Source: Acinetobacter beijerinckii CIP 110307 (GTDB lineage Bacteria > Pseudomonadota > Gammaproteobacteria > Pseudomonadales > Moraxellaceae). From it: a stretch of 64,000 nt of DNA. Positions within the stretch are counted from its first letter, which is position 1. Each line of letters begins with the position of its first letter. The stretch spans positions 1,291,295 through 1,355,294 of the forward strand of contig NZ_KB849765.1 of NCBI RefSeq assembly GCF_000369005.1. Direction: 5' to 3'. Shown piece by piece: positions 37,001-46,830 of the stretch. Position numbers and translations under genes: made by a program. The notes under the pieces are model-generated. The model worked only from the letters and a program-made list of their open reading frames with translations, made no database searches and had not been told where the DNA came from.

Positions 37001-38537
37001 TTATGCTCAATTGGCAGCAAACAAGACATGGCTGGCATTAAAGGAAAATGCCTCAGATAAAATTTTAGTTGCATTACAGCGTTATAAAATTGCTGTACAA
37101 CACTATGGAAAAGGGACAGGTAAGAATGCTCCACGTTATAGAAAAGATGCTCAAGTAGCCCTTAAAGAGGCAACAGCAGCTATTCCTTGCTGGGTCATGT
37201 CACATCTTCAGGTATCTGAATCTATGCCTGCGGAATTAGGTCTCTTTGACTTAGTGATTGTGGATGAAGCATCACAATCATCAATTGACGTATTACCTGT
37301 TTTAATGCGTGCTAAAAAGTTATTAGTTGTTGGGGATAATAAACAAGTTTCACCAAGTAATGTCGGCCTAGCAAGCGCTCAAATTGATGTATTAAGGAAT
37401 CGTTATCTACATGGTCAGCCACATGCTGCATATTTAACACCAGATATGTCTTTATACGATATGGCTTCTTCTATCTATGAGTCAAGCGTGATGCTTTTAG
37501 AGCATTTCCGCTGTCATCCTGCAATCATTAGTTATAGTAATAAAAACTTTTATGGTAACCGTATTAAGCCAATGCGACTATCGAAGAAGTCTGAGCAGTT
37601 AAGCCCAGCTTTAGTCGCAATTTATACACCGCAGGGGTATAGGGAATCTAAAAACAGCAAACATATTAATCGAATAGAAGCGAAAGCAATTATTGAGGAA
37701 ATGAAGCTACTTCTTAAAGATGAACGATATGCAAATAGATCAATTGGCGTGATCTCTTTGTTAGGTCCAGCACAGGCTGAGTTCATTCAATCAGAAGCTT
37801 TGAATGAATTTGGTGCAGGGACTCTTACTCAGGTTCAATTTGCTTGTGGCGATGCTTCAGCATTTCAGGGTGCAGAAAGAGATATTATTTTCTTATCTAT
37901 GGTAGCAGATCCTGAGAATTGTCATGCTTTGAGTCGATCCGATCATGAACAGCGATTTAACGTGGCTGCAAGCCGTGCTCGTGAACGTATGTATCTTGTC
38001 CACTCCGTGAGTCGTGATCATATATCTCCAAAAGATCTAAGGCTGAATTTACTCAATCATTTTTATGATTTGCAAGAAGATCAAAAAGCGTCATTTGAAG
38101 CAAAATCAGCGTTATGTGAATCAGAGTTTGAAAAATCTGTATTCACGGTATTACATGAAATGGGATACACAGTTACTCCACAAGTTAAGGTTGGAAGCTA
38201 TCGAATTGATTTAGTCGTTGAGTCTGATGGTGATCAGCGTTTAGCTGTTGAATGTGATGGTGATAGCTATCATGGGCCAGAACAATGGCATGATGACATG
38301 ACTCGTCAACGTGCTTTAGAACGTGCAGGATGGACATTCTGGAGATGCTTTGCATCAAGCTGGGAAATTGAACGATTTAACATGATTCAATCATTACAAT
38401 CAAAATTAAATTCTATGGGAATTAAAGCTACACATGGTATGAGTAGTTTAGTTAATGATGTTGAACATAAAGAATGGTTAGATAATGATATGTCAGAAAT
38501 TATTATTGATGCTAGTCAACAATTGTCATTAATGTGA
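34005..38537 (+). CDS. Large SF1 helicase with C-terminal Vsr/DUF559-type nuclease
   Basis: This is a 1510-residue protein. Residues 1-390 are an N-terminal region of unknown fold. An SF1 helicase core follows: Walker A GPPGTGKT (399-406), a long helical insertion rich in charged residues (about 460-1050), Walker B with DEAS (D1087), VVGDNKQVSPS (motif III), EHFRCHPAI (motif IV) and ASRARERMYLVHS (motif VI). The C-terminal 140 residues form a PD-(D/E)XK nuclease of the Vsr/DUF559 type (D1402, E1416, D1418, then YHGPEQWHDDMTRQRALERAGW). A helicase-Vsr fusion is a known anti-phage architecture; the DUF4011-helicase-Vsr type is the nearest I recall, but I cannot confirm DUF4011 here. It is a single gene, AT-richer than its neighbours, set between core genes. 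Confidence 0.87.
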   Translation: MNCEFELNNIAKNQLIQLLDYVSHQAEDTQKIQYEMSGNRFYSHDLEKLRGLKILNDDDWWFQIERLQLQSMPKPSEILSSYIHVDAEKEPSVHFSSLNKIVSFKKVHQFRLPYSSVACDLITKIAILQKLFKEFESYQNIWEDWKQNNDEIKKSIVVYDKLFSWNTAVNLGGTGDGDEIVAGFGLVDWVLPTTQKSYSYPLITIPLEMEIEKNGLIRVGAKDTRANIEMDAILLEDDLPTSGQVKLALKENLNNGRSLQLFEGGTYSDLVDAFVANIFSRGVIVEAENRAIPSKNLAVTLTSVLFSRPKRNSILSDDIELLKTRLNDPSVAIPEQPLSLVTELKSDINQKETYSFRGRSGTEGFGSKVEELYFPLPYNKEQITIVQNLLTSSGVVVQGPPGTGKTHSIANIICHYLANGKKVLVTAQQSHVLKTVHEKIPDELKPLVVSRIGSSKESKNQLESSIDLIVQKITQMNVAEVRKTIEFLKQQIDHNHHEMALIDREIYNFAEKHYQNIEVDGNKKLPMDIVKTVLESRASYEWFTDQLTLEEKDQFPFSQIELIQLRDSRKKIGTDLTYINYGPLPALEKLLDSTSLKKLSEFLKEKDEIEEFLNQNDQNNFKETISESEINELRDWLKIYLEDLNLVLDHAEPWLLSYFKKINSEDKAMELDIYSNLIQEVQPLLEYRKTLLIDPIELNFGIQPNSKEYQAVQRAVDTGKPFNWYHFGTAELQDLFKSIKVSGKYPDTSDEWKRLKEYLDRRQTLNVFMSKWNSIAAQLDIPLIELNNRNIDEILKEFTQLISRTQKCLDLKNKYLDLFNANYLKVFKRAKSFDFYGLPKNIDGLIQLLGQKLKIFNLEVYQQQLADQILYLSEFGNKISNQLQKIVSQIDSDSLHESELGEYADLLKKLSHLKDLTEDFERVKSASIRLSKTNALLLSKDILEIPYAEEIEDPILRNTLLEAWEWKRLEIFVMAISNTSQIENLYERRRIHEKNLSQNYAQLAANKTWLALKENASDKILVALQRYKIAVQHYGKGTGKNAPRYRKDAQVALKEATAAIPCWVMSHLQVSESMPAELGLFDLVIVDEASQSSIDVLPVLMRAKKLLVVGDNKQVSPSNVGLASAQIDVLRNRYLHGQPHAAYLTPDMSLYDMASSIYESSVMLLEHFRCHPAIISYSNKNFYGNRIKPMRLSKKSEQLSPALVAIYTPQGYRESKNSKHINRIEAKAIIEEMKLLLKDERYANRSIGVISLLGPAQAEFIQSEALNEFGAGTLTQVQFACGDASAFQGAERDIIFLSMVADPENCHALSRSDHEQRFNVAASRARERMYLVHSVSRDHISPKDLRLNLLNHFYDLQEDQKASFEAKSALCESEFEKSVFTVLHEMGYTVTPQVKVGSYRIDLVVESDGDQRLAVECDGDSYHGPEQWHDDMTRQRALERAGWTFWRCFASSWEIERFNMIQSLQSKLNSMGIKATHGMSSLVNDVEHKEWLDNDMSEIIIDASQQLSLM

Positions 38538-38587
38538 AGGTAGTTCAAGCTATCGCAAGATATTTTTTATTGAACCATTCCATATAA

Positions 38588-38612
38588 AAAAGCCAGCATT
38601 TTGCTGGCTTTT
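38588..38612. terminator. Bidirectional terminator between the helicase gene and secF
   Basis: A perfect 11-bp stem, AAAAGCCAGCA (38588-38598) and TGCTGGCTTTT (38602-38612), with a TTT loop, lies between convergent genes. Confidence 0.92.
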
Positions 38613-38639
38613 AATTTGGATCAGAAGAATCGAGTGTAA

Positions 38640-39608
38640 TTAAGGAATCTCGTCTTCTTCAAATTCAGGTTTAACTTGAACAATAAAATCTTGACGATTC
38701 AAACCACGCCATAATGCATAAGCTGTACCAATATAAATTGAAGAGTAAGTCCCAACAAATATACCGACAAACATTGCCACAGAGAACCAATGTAAACCAT
38801 CGCCACCAAGGAACATCATGGCAAGGACTACGAGTAACAATGTCATCGAGGTATGAATGGTTCGACGTAAAGTTTCTGTCAGTGCAATATCGACGATTTC
38901 TGTTGGTGTTGCGCCGCGAATTTTACGGAAGTTTTCGCGGATACGATCTGATACAACGATATTATCGTTGAGCGAGAAACCAATAACCGCAAGAACTGCT
39001 GCTAAAACAGTTAAATCGAACGACCATTGAAACAGCGCGAAGACACCAAAAATGATGATAATGTCATGAAATAATGACAGAACAGCACCAATTGCCAGTT
39101 TAAATTCAAATCGAATGGTGACGTAGATCAACATAAGAATCAATGCAAGCGCAACAGCACCTGCTGAACGAACATAGAGCTCATTGCCTACTGCACCACC
39201 TACAGCATCGACCTTATGGACTTCAGCTGTGTTGTTTGGTAATTGCACTGCTTTAGTTATGCTATCACTGAGATCTTCAACATTCAGATCATCTTGTACT
39301 GGCATACGCACGATCAGGTCAGTATTACTTCCTAATGTTTGTACCACAGCATCTTTAAAACCAGCACTATCTAAAGCTTTTACAACTTGAGCTGGTTGAA
39401 CTGCTTGTTTGTAGTTCAATTCAGCAGATATACCGCCTGTAAAGTCCAAACCGAGATTTAGACCTTTAGTGACGATAAAGAAAATACTCGCAATTGTAAT
39501 CAGAATCGAGAAAATTGCCGCAGGTTTTGCAATCTTCATGAATGGGATGATTTTTAGATCATCAGGACGACCGTATTGCTTTGAGTCTTGTTGAGTCAGA
39601 TCAGTCAT
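38640..39608 (-). CDS. secF: Protein translocase subunit SecF
   Basis: This 322-residue inner-membrane protein pairs with SecD to use the proton gradient in late steps of Sec export. The first span is followed by GLNLGLDFTGGISAEL, the family hallmark. A periplasmic domain and five more spans follow, with GFSLNDNIVVSDRIREN. A strong AAGGAG precedes the ATG, and the gene starts 10 bases after secD. Confidence 0.97.
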   Translation of the reverse strand: MTDLTQQDSKQYGRPDDLKIIPFMKIAKPAAIFSILITIASIFFIVTKGLNLGLDFTGGISAELNYKQAVQPAQVVKALDSAGFKDAVVQTLGSNTDLIVRMPVQDDLNVEDLSDSITKAVQLPNNTAEVHKVDAVGGAVGNELYVRSAGAVALALILMLIYVTIRFEFKLAIGAVLSLFHDIIIIFGVFALFQWSFDLTVLAAVLAVIGFSLNDNIVVSDRIRENFRKIRGATPTEIVDIALTETLRRTIHTSMTLLLVVLAMMFLGGDGLHWFSVAMFVGIFVGTYSSIYIGTAYALWRGLNRQDFIVQVKPEFEEDEIP

Positions 39609-39618
39609 GTGAATCTCC

Positions 39619-41520
39619 TTAAATGCTCAACTTAGTCAAATTACGGCGTTTGCCATAAATGAGCTGTACGATTGCACGTGTTACTGTGATTGCGGTAAAC
39701 ATCGAACAAACAATACCAATCATCAATGTCACAGCGAAGCCTTTGATCGGGCCTGTACCAATTGCGAATAAAATAAATGCAACGAGGAATGTGGTTAAGT
39801 TTGAGTCTAAAATCGTGTTATAGGCTCGATCATAACCCGCCACAATCGCCTGTTTCGGCGAGGCACCCCAGAGCATTTCTTCTCGTATTCGCTCACAGAT
39901 CAGAACGTTGGCATCGACTGCCATACCGATGGTGATCACGATACCTGCAATACCAGGTAGGGTGAGGGAAGCACCTAACCAAGACATCACTGTCAAAATC
40001 ATCGCAAGGTTAAATACCAAGGCAAAGTTGGCGATTAAACCAAATAAGCGGAAGAATACGATCATCCAAATAGCAACGAGTAAGAAACCAATTTGGGTAG
40101 ATAACACCCCTTTATCAATATTTTCTTGACCAAGACTTGGACCAACGACACGCTCTTCAACAAAGTACATTGGCGCAGCCAATGCACCAGCACGTAGCAT
40201 TAATGCAAGTTCAGCAGCTTCTTGAGGTGAGTCAAGACCCGTGATACGGAATTGTGAACCAAGTACAGCCTGAATAGTTGCTGCATTGATGACTACCGAT
40301 TCTGTATAAGGTGTACGAACCTCAGTTTGTGCACCTGTATTTGGATCGGCAACGTAAGAGATTTTTTGTTTATTTTCAATAAACAATACCGCCATACGCT
40401 TGCCTACAGCACCACGCGTCGCATCAGCCATCAGCTTGCCACCAGCGGTATCTAAAGTAATATTTACTTCTGCACCACCCGAATCTTGGCTGAAACCTGA
40501 GCTTGCATTTTGAACACGTTCACCCGTTAAAATACGGTTGCGGTTGAGGAGTAATTGACGACCGCTATCCAAAGATTCGTAAGCAAAAACTTCAGTACCA
40601 GGCGGAAGTGGTTGACCATTATATTTACCCGTATATGGGTCAATATATTGATCATTGCTATCAGCAACTAAACGGAACTCTAAGTTCGCAGTACGACCTA
40701 ATACACGTTTTGCTTCAGCTGTATCTTGGACACCAGGTAATTCAACTACAATACGATTGCTACCTTGGGTTTGTACTAATGCTTCAGCTACACCCAACTC
40801 GTTAATACGATTACGTAAAGTAGTTAAGTTTTGATTGACAGCATAAGACTGAATTTCTTGACGACGAGCATCGGTATAATTCAATCGAAGTGTTGCACCT
40901 GAAGAGGTAGCAATAGATTGTTGGGTAAACTCATTGCCATTGCGACGTAAGAAATCAGCTGCAGCATCACGATCAGTGTTGTCTGCAAATTGAACCGTAA
41001 TTGTATTATTACTGAGCGCAAGATTATTAAATTTGATTTTGTTATCGCGAAATTGACGACGCAAGTCAGTTGCAGATGTTTCCATACGCTGACTAATTGC
41101 TTTATCCATGTCGACTTCAAGCAGGAAATGTACACCGCCACGTAAGTCCAAACCGAGTTTCATCGGTTTAGCCCCAATTTTTTGCAGCCATTCAGGTGTC
41201 GTTGGTGCAAGATTGAGGGCAACCACGTAATTATCACCTAAATCACGGCGTAGAACTTCTTTTGCTTTTAATTGAGCTTCTGATGAGTCTAAGCGTAATA
41301 AAGCCGCATTGTTGGTGAAACTATTATCATGACTGCTAATATTGGCAGCTTTTAAAATCTGCTCAGCTTTTTGCACTATGGTTTGATCAATTTGAGTGCC
41401 TGCTTTTGCACCAGAAATTTGGACAGCAGGCTCATCTGGATACAGACTTGGAAGTGCATATAACGTACTGATCACAAACACAACAAGGATCAGTAAATAT
41501 TTCCATGCAGGGTAACGCAT
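39619..41520 (-). CDS. secD: Protein translocase subunit SecD
   Basis: This 633-residue partner of SecF has an N-terminal span (WKYLLILVVFVISTLYALP), the motif MKLGLDLRGGVHFLLEVD at the start of the large periplasmic P1 region, and a C-terminal block of five spans with GMAVDANVLICERIREE. Length is normal. It is transcribed with secF; a hairpin separates it from yajC. Confidence 0.97.
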   Translation of the reverse strand: MRYPAWKYLLILVVFVISTLYALPSLYPDEPAVQISGAKAGTQIDQTIVQKAEQILKAANISSHDNSFTNNAALLRLDSSEAQLKAKEVLRRDLGDNYVVALNLAPTTPEWLQKIGAKPMKLGLDLRGGVHFLLEVDMDKAISQRMETSATDLRRQFRDNKIKFNNLALSNNTITVQFADNTDRDAAADFLRRNGNEFTQQSIATSSGATLRLNYTDARRQEIQSYAVNQNLTTLRNRINELGVAEALVQTQGSNRIVVELPGVQDTAEAKRVLGRTANLEFRLVADSNDQYIDPYTGKYNGQPLPPGTEVFAYESLDSGRQLLLNRNRILTGERVQNASSGFSQDSGGAEVNITLDTAGGKLMADATRGAVGKRMAVLFIENKQKISYVADPNTGAQTEVRTPYTESVVINAATIQAVLGSQFRITGLDSPQEAAELALMLRAGALAAPMYFVEERVVGPSLGQENIDKGVLSTQIGFLLVAIWMIVFFRLFGLIANFALVFNLAMILTVMSWLGASLTLPGIAGIVITIGMAVDANVLICERIREEMLWGASPKQAIVAGYDRAYNTILDSNLTTFLVAFILFAIGTGPIKGFAVTLMIGIVCSMFTAITVTRAIVQLIYGKRRNLTKLSI

Positions 41521-41542
41521 TCGCTTTCTTCTTAAATGAAAA

Positions 41543-41562
41543 AGTCGTGCTGAGGCACGACT
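41543..41562 (-). terminator. Hairpin (attenuator-like) between yajC and secD
   Basis: A perfect 8-bp stem, AGTCGTGC (41543-41550) and GCACGACT (41555-41562), with a TGAG loop. In the minus direction it is followed by TTTTTC, so it looks like a terminator placed inside the yajC-secD-secF unit, able to reduce read-through. Confidence 0.7.
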
Positions 41563-41571
41563 GTTTTATGA

Positions 41572-41901
41572 TTAAAGGTTATTCAGTGTGCCTTCAGGTA
41601 AAACTGAAATAACACTTGCACGTTGGATTTTTACTTCTACACCACGACTGAGTTCTACAACCGCAAAGTCACCCTCAAGTTTGATGATTCGTCCCATTAA
41701 ACCACCCGCAAATACGATTTCACTACCAACACCTAAGCTTTCAATTAAAGAGCGATGTTCTTTGGCACGTTTTGCTTGAGGTCTCCAGATCAAGAAATAA
41801 AAGATTGCAATAAATACAGCAATCATCAATAAGTTAGCCATTAGGCTAGGGCCTTGTGTAGCTGCTGGAGCTGCGTGAGCAGTAGAAATTAAAAAGCTCA
41901 T
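41572..41901 (-). CDS. yajC: Sec translocon accessory protein YajC
   Basis: This 109-residue small membrane protein has one span (LLMIAVFIAIFYFLIWRPQAKRAKEH, the family signature) and a cytoplasmic domain with LGVGSEIVFAGGLMGRIIKLEGDFAVVEL. It is associated with SecDF. It lies between tgt and secD in the standard order. Confidence 0.96.
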   Translation of the reverse strand: MSFLISTAHAAPAATQGPSLMANLLMIAVFIAIFYFLIWRPQAKRAKEHRSLIESLGVGSEIVFAGGLMGRIIKLEGDFAVVELSRGVEVKIQRASVISVLPEGTLNNL

Positions 41902-42012
41902 TTCGATTTCCTAAAGTTAAAAAAGCCAAAAAAATAACAATAAATTCCAATTCGTTTTGCAATGTACCTTGTCTTGCGTTTAGGCGCAAATCTTGATGCA
42001 TTTACTTATAAA

Positions 42013-43403
<1,391 letters not shown>

Positions 43404-43498
43404 GGCGGCATGGATGCCGCCGCGTTAGACTGCGGTAGCATGGATGTACCGTCAGTCTAACAAATGGTTTTGGTTACTTTTGCCAAAACAAAAGTAAC
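43404..43498. repeat. Cluster of three consecutive hairpins
   Basis: Hairpin 1 is GGCGGCAT (43404-43411) with ATGCCGCC (43414-43421). Hairpin 2 is GTTAGACTG (43424-43432) with CAGTCTAAC (43453-43461), extended by CGGTA/TACCG and CAT/ATG. Hairpin 3 is GTTACTTTTG (43473-43482) with CAAAAGTAAC (43489-43498). The loops of hairpins 1 and 2 share CATGGATG. GC content is well above the surrounding DNA. This resembles a dispersed non-coding repeat unit more than a terminator. Confidence 0.8.
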
Positions 43499-43575
43499 TC
43501 CAACCGAAGGTTTTTTTGCTGAAATAGGTGAGATAACTGAAAGATGCTAAGATAATAATATGTATAACTACCGCG

Positions 43576-44145
43576 CTAAAAATTCGGTTTATAGTCAAAG
43601 TTTTCAGTGGCGAGATTATCTTTAAACGGGCGAATGGTTTTCTTCGATAAGGTCAGTGTATTGATCAAGTTATTTGGAAATACTTCAATTTGATTATTAA
43701 ATAATTCCACATTACGGTTAAAGATGGTAATTGCAGCACCAACATTTTCGTTTTGTTCCTGAATATCATCCATCATTTTGCTATATAGCGTATCCGCTTT
43801 AAGCTCAGGATAATTTTCAACTACAACATTTAAACTACGGATCAGTTCCTTACTCATTTTCTCAATGTGTTGTAACTGAGAAATATCAGCATCATTCACA
43901 TTTAGATTAAGAATTTGCTGACGTAGTTCAGTTACTTTCTCTAATGTTGATTTTTCAAATTGAGTATATTGCGCCAATGTCGCTTCTAATGCTTCGAGTG
44001 TTTTCACTTTTTGGCGTTCAAAGTTAGCTACATCAGACCATGCGCGTTTAGTCGCATTGAAATAACGGACAATATTGTTACGTGTCATAATCCCCCAAAC
44101 GATGATTACAACAAAAATCCCCAAGAAAATCATTAAGCCTGTCAT
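43576..44145 (-). CDS. LemA-family membrane protein
   Basis: This 189-residue protein has one N-terminal span (MIFLGIFVVIIVWGIM) and a helical LemA domain: NNIVRYFNATKRAWSDVANFERQKVKTLEALEATLAQY, YPELKADTLYSKMMDDIQEQNENVGAAITIFNRNVELFNNQIEVFPNNLI. LemA proteins are widespread and their function is unclear. It lies 63 bases downstream of a two-span membrane protein gene on the same strand; such pairs are common for LemA. A GGGGAG ribosome binding site supports the start. Confidence 0.92.
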   Translation of the reverse strand: MTGLMIFLGIFVVIIVWGIMTRNNIVRYFNATKRAWSDVANFERQKVKTLEALEATLAQYTQFEKSTLEKVTELRQQILNLNVNDADISQLQHIEKMSKELIRSLNVVVENYPELKADTLYSKMMDDIQEQNENVGAAITIFNRNVELFNNQIEVFPNNLINTLTLSKKTIRPFKDNLATENFDYKPNF

Positions 44146-44208
44146 CTTGACTCCCCTTGTTTTTATTCGCCCACAGCATCCTCTTGATTGAAGAGTATGG
44201 TAAGAAAT

Positions 44209-45237
44209 TTATTGAATTAAATTCAGCATGAGTTGTTGAAATTTTTGATATTGAGGCATATTCATGGTTCTTAAATGTCCACGTAATGCAGAAATATCAT
44301 TAATTTCACTACGCTTACTGGCGGTTTGGAAAAGATTTTGTTCGCCAACGTAACACAAGATTTGCTCTTCATGATGATAAATTAAATCACCTGTAAAATG
44401 TTCAAAAAAATCATGTAATTTTAAGGTCATACTAGGACCGACTTCTTTTGCGAGTTGGTGTTGGTTGATGCCAAAAATATTTAGTTTTTGATTAATTAAG
44501 ATATCACTGCTTTGCCAAGAACTGCTATAAGGTTGAAAAAATCGAGAGCGTTGGTTGCTCACTGCAATACCCAATGCGGGCATCTGAAAAATAAAAGCTC
44601 CCCATAAATCTTTATGGATTTCTTTGACGATTTTTTTATCGCTATTCTGATCCTGAATAATCGGCATTTCACTGACATAGTGATATTGAAATAATAAGAC
44701 TTGATGATCAGTTGTTCCATCATTCCATGTGGTCGATGCAAATTGAGTAATGTCGTTGGATTCAGTTCCACGATTAAACAAAGGGAAGTGTTGTTTTAAC
44801 TTACTGATGACCAAAAGTGGTTGTGCTTGGATGGGTAAATATGCAGGTAATTGTTGAAACTGTAAGCCATAACGCAATATGGTCATTCGCTGTTCTAAAA
44901 AAGAAATCACTTGAGTTAGAGGGGTTTTCGGTTCGTAAAGTAAATAGGCTAAAAAACCTGTTAAAAATCCTCCGAGTAAACTCCAGATATATTGAATATG
45001 TGGATGCAGAAAATATCCAAATACCAATGTTCCAACACTAATAACTCCTAATAAGTAGGGAAGCACATTAAAAAATTGTAGACTATGATCGTCACGCCAC
45101 GGATGTAAAGCATCTAGCAAGGCTTGATCACTATGTGACTTTTGTCCTGCTTCCCACAGCCGAGCAATATTACGAAAAACCTGTGCATTTTTTTTACGTC
45201 TGATATGAAGCACTTGTTGTACAGTGTCAATTGGCAT
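44209..45237 (-). CDS. Hypothetical membrane protein paired with LemA
   Basis: This 342-residue protein has a cytoplasmic N-terminus, two adjacent spans (FFNVLPYLLGVISVGTLVFGYF and YIWSLLGGFLTGFLAYLLY, about residues 55-95) and a soluble C-terminal domain of about 240 residues. It resembles DUF3137-type partners of LemA proteins in layout, but I cannot confirm the family. No catalytic motif is evident. Confidence 0.68.
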   Translation of the reverse strand: MPIDTVQQVLHIRRKKNAQVFRNIARLWEAGQKSHSDQALLDALHPWRDDHSLQFFNVLPYLLGVISVGTLVFGYFLHPHIQYIWSLLGGFLTGFLAYLLYEPKTPLTQVISFLEQRMTILRYGLQFQQLPAYLPIQAQPLLVISKLKQHFPLFNRGTESNDITQFASTTWNDGTTDHQVLLFQYHYVSEMPIIQDQNSDKKIVKEIHKDLWGAFIFQMPALGIAVSNQRSRFFQPYSSSWQSSDILINQKLNIFGINQHQLAKEVGPSMTLKLHDFFEHFTGDLIYHHEEQILCYVGEQNLFQTASKRSEINDISALRGHLRTMNMPQYQKFQQLMLNLIQ

Positions 45238-45377
45238 GGAAATAATCGTTTCATTATAATGAGTTGGTCTTATTTGAATTATGCGTTAAATTTAATAAAC
45301 GAAGAAGTCTATAATCTGATTCTAGTTATCTTTTTATTATGAATAATTATTTTTATCAAAGGTTTGTGATAGGTGGG

Positions 45378-45405
45378 AATAGGCTAAATTGTGATTTAGC
45401 CTATT
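45378..45405 (-). terminator. Hairpin downstream of queA
   Basis: A perfect 12-bp stem, AATAGGCTAAAT (45378-45389) and ATTTAGCCTATT (45394-45405), starts nine bases past the queA stop. A long T-run is lacking. Confidence 0.65.
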
Positions 45406-45413
45406 GAACAACT

Positions 45414-46451
45414 TTAAGCTTCAAGCTTATCAATAAGCATTGCATCACCATAACTAAAGAAACGATAACGTTGTTCTACTGCATGGGTATATGCAGCCAA
45501 AATGTTGTCTCGATTAGATAGCGCTGAAACCAACATCAGTAAGGTCGATTCAGGTAAATGGAAGTTGGTAATCAAACGATCCACAATACAGAATTGATAA
45601 CCTGGATAAATGAAAATTTGAGTATCACCTGTCCACGCTGCAGTTTCACCTTGATTAGCTTGAGCTGCACTTTCTAAAGCACGTGTTGCGGTTGTACCAA
45701 CGGCAATCACTTTATTACCACGTGCTTTGGTTTCCAAAATTAGGTCAATGGTTGTTTGTGGAACATCACACCATTCACTGTGCATAATGTGGTTACTAAT
45801 ATCCGTGGTGCGAACAGGCATGAAGGTGCCTGCACCCACATGTAATGTTACGAAGGTTTTCTTTACACCTTTAGCTGCTAGTTTTTCTAATAAATCTTGG
45901 TCGAAATGTAGACTTGCGGTTGGCGCAGCGACACTGGCAATTTTTTCAGGATCATGGAAAACCGTTTGATAACGTTCTGTATCAATTTCTTCAGCTTCTC
46001 GATTGAAATAAGGTGGAATCGGGAGCTGACCGTATTGATCGAGCACAGACAGAATAGGTTGCGAAAATTTCACCACAAATAAATTTTCATGACGACCCTG
46101 TACAGTTACGGGGATTGAGTCTTCACCTACATATAATTCTGCACCTGCTTTAGGTGAGTTGCTTGATTTGATGTGGCAATGTGCAATGTGACTATCCAAC
46201 ATACGCTCAACTAAAACTTCGATAGCACCGCCTGTAGCCCGTTTACCTTTTAATCTTGCTTTCATGACCTTGGTATCGTTTAAAACAAGCAAGTCGCCAT
46301 CTTCAAGTAAATTTAGAATATCGGTGAAAGCATGATCGTGATACTGACCTTGAGCATCTATATGCAGTAGTCGTGATGCACTGCGGCTTTCTAGAGGATA
46401 GCGAGCTATAAGTTCATCTGGGAGATCAAATGAAAAGTCGGAGAGTTGCAT
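45414..46451 (-). CDS. queA: S-adenosylmethionine:tRNA ribosyltransferase-isomerase
   Basis: This 345-residue enzyme makes epoxyqueuosine on tRNA by transferring ribose from SAM. It begins [21 protein letters not shown], matching the family N-terminus, so ATG 46451 is chosen over an in-frame ATG at 46469. Other motifs are [54 protein letters not shown] and [17 protein letters not shown]. Confidence 0.97.
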   Translation of the reverse strand: MQLSDFSFDLPDELIARYPLESRSASRLLHIDAQGQYHDHAFTDILNLLEDGDLLVLNDTKVMKARLKGKRATGGAIEVLVERMLDSHIAHCHIKSSNSPKAGAELYVGEDSIPVTVQGRHENLFVVKFSQPILSVLDQYGQLPIPPYFNREAEEIDTERYQTVFHDPEKIASVAAPTASLHFDQDLLEKLAAKGVKKTFVTLHVGAGTFMPVRTTDISNHIMHSEWCDVPQTTIDLILETKARGNKVIAVGTTATRALESAAQANQGETAAWTGDTQIFIYPGYQFCIVDRLITNFHLPESTLLMLVSALSNRDNILAAYTHAVEQRYRFFSYGDAMLIDKLEA

Positions 46452-46579
46452 ACATCTAAAACATTGCAAAAAATTGGGCGTAGTATAATCTTTTTTGCAT
46501 TTTCTCGCTGAGTTAGATGTTTATAAGATCGAAAAATATCTGAGTGATTTAAAAGTGAGCAATAAGTGATAGATGGGGT

Positions 46580-46607
46580 TTGACAATAAAATCAAACAGG
46601 TTATGAT
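46580..46607 (+). promoter_or_regulatory. Promoter of tRNA-Leu
   Basis: A consensus -35 box, TTGACA (46580-46585), and TATGAT (46602-46607) are separated by 16 bases, 26 bases upstream of the tRNA 5' end. Confidence 0.75.
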
Positions 46608-46632
46608 ACGCAACACAAAGCATCGCACTCTT

Positions 46633-46719
46633 CCCGAGGTGGTGAAATTGGTAGACGCGGCGGACTCAAAATCCGCTGTCAGAGATGACGTGTCGGTTCG
46701 AGTCCGACCCTCGGGACCA
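46633..46719 (+). tRNA. tRNA-Leu (anticodon CAA)
   Basis: An 87-nt class II tRNA including an encoded CCA. The acceptor CCCGAGG pairs with CCTCGGG. The anticodon stem GCGGA/TCCGC carries the loop CTCAAAA, giving anticodon CAA (reads UUG). There is a long variable arm (TGTCAGAGATGACG), and the T-arm is GTCGG-TTCGAGT-CCGAC. A terminator follows directly. Confidence 0.97.
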
Positions 46720-46730
46720 AGATTCAAAGA

Positions 46731-46763
46731 CCCCAAGCTGGTATTAAAGGCTTGGGGTTTTTT
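46731..46763 (+). terminator. Terminator after tRNA-Leu
   Basis: An 8-bp stem, CCCCAAGC (46731-46738) and GCTTGGGG (46750-46757), then six T. Confidence 0.93.
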
Positions 46764-46830
46764 AATATCTAAACATATATAAATTAAAAAAATTTAATGA
46801 AACTTGTAGTTCGATTAATAAGGGGGAGAA

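Noticed and set aside
46633..46719. tRNA-Leu as an attachment site of an integrated element
   Set aside because: No second copy of the tRNA 3' end and no integrase gene were seen in the window.
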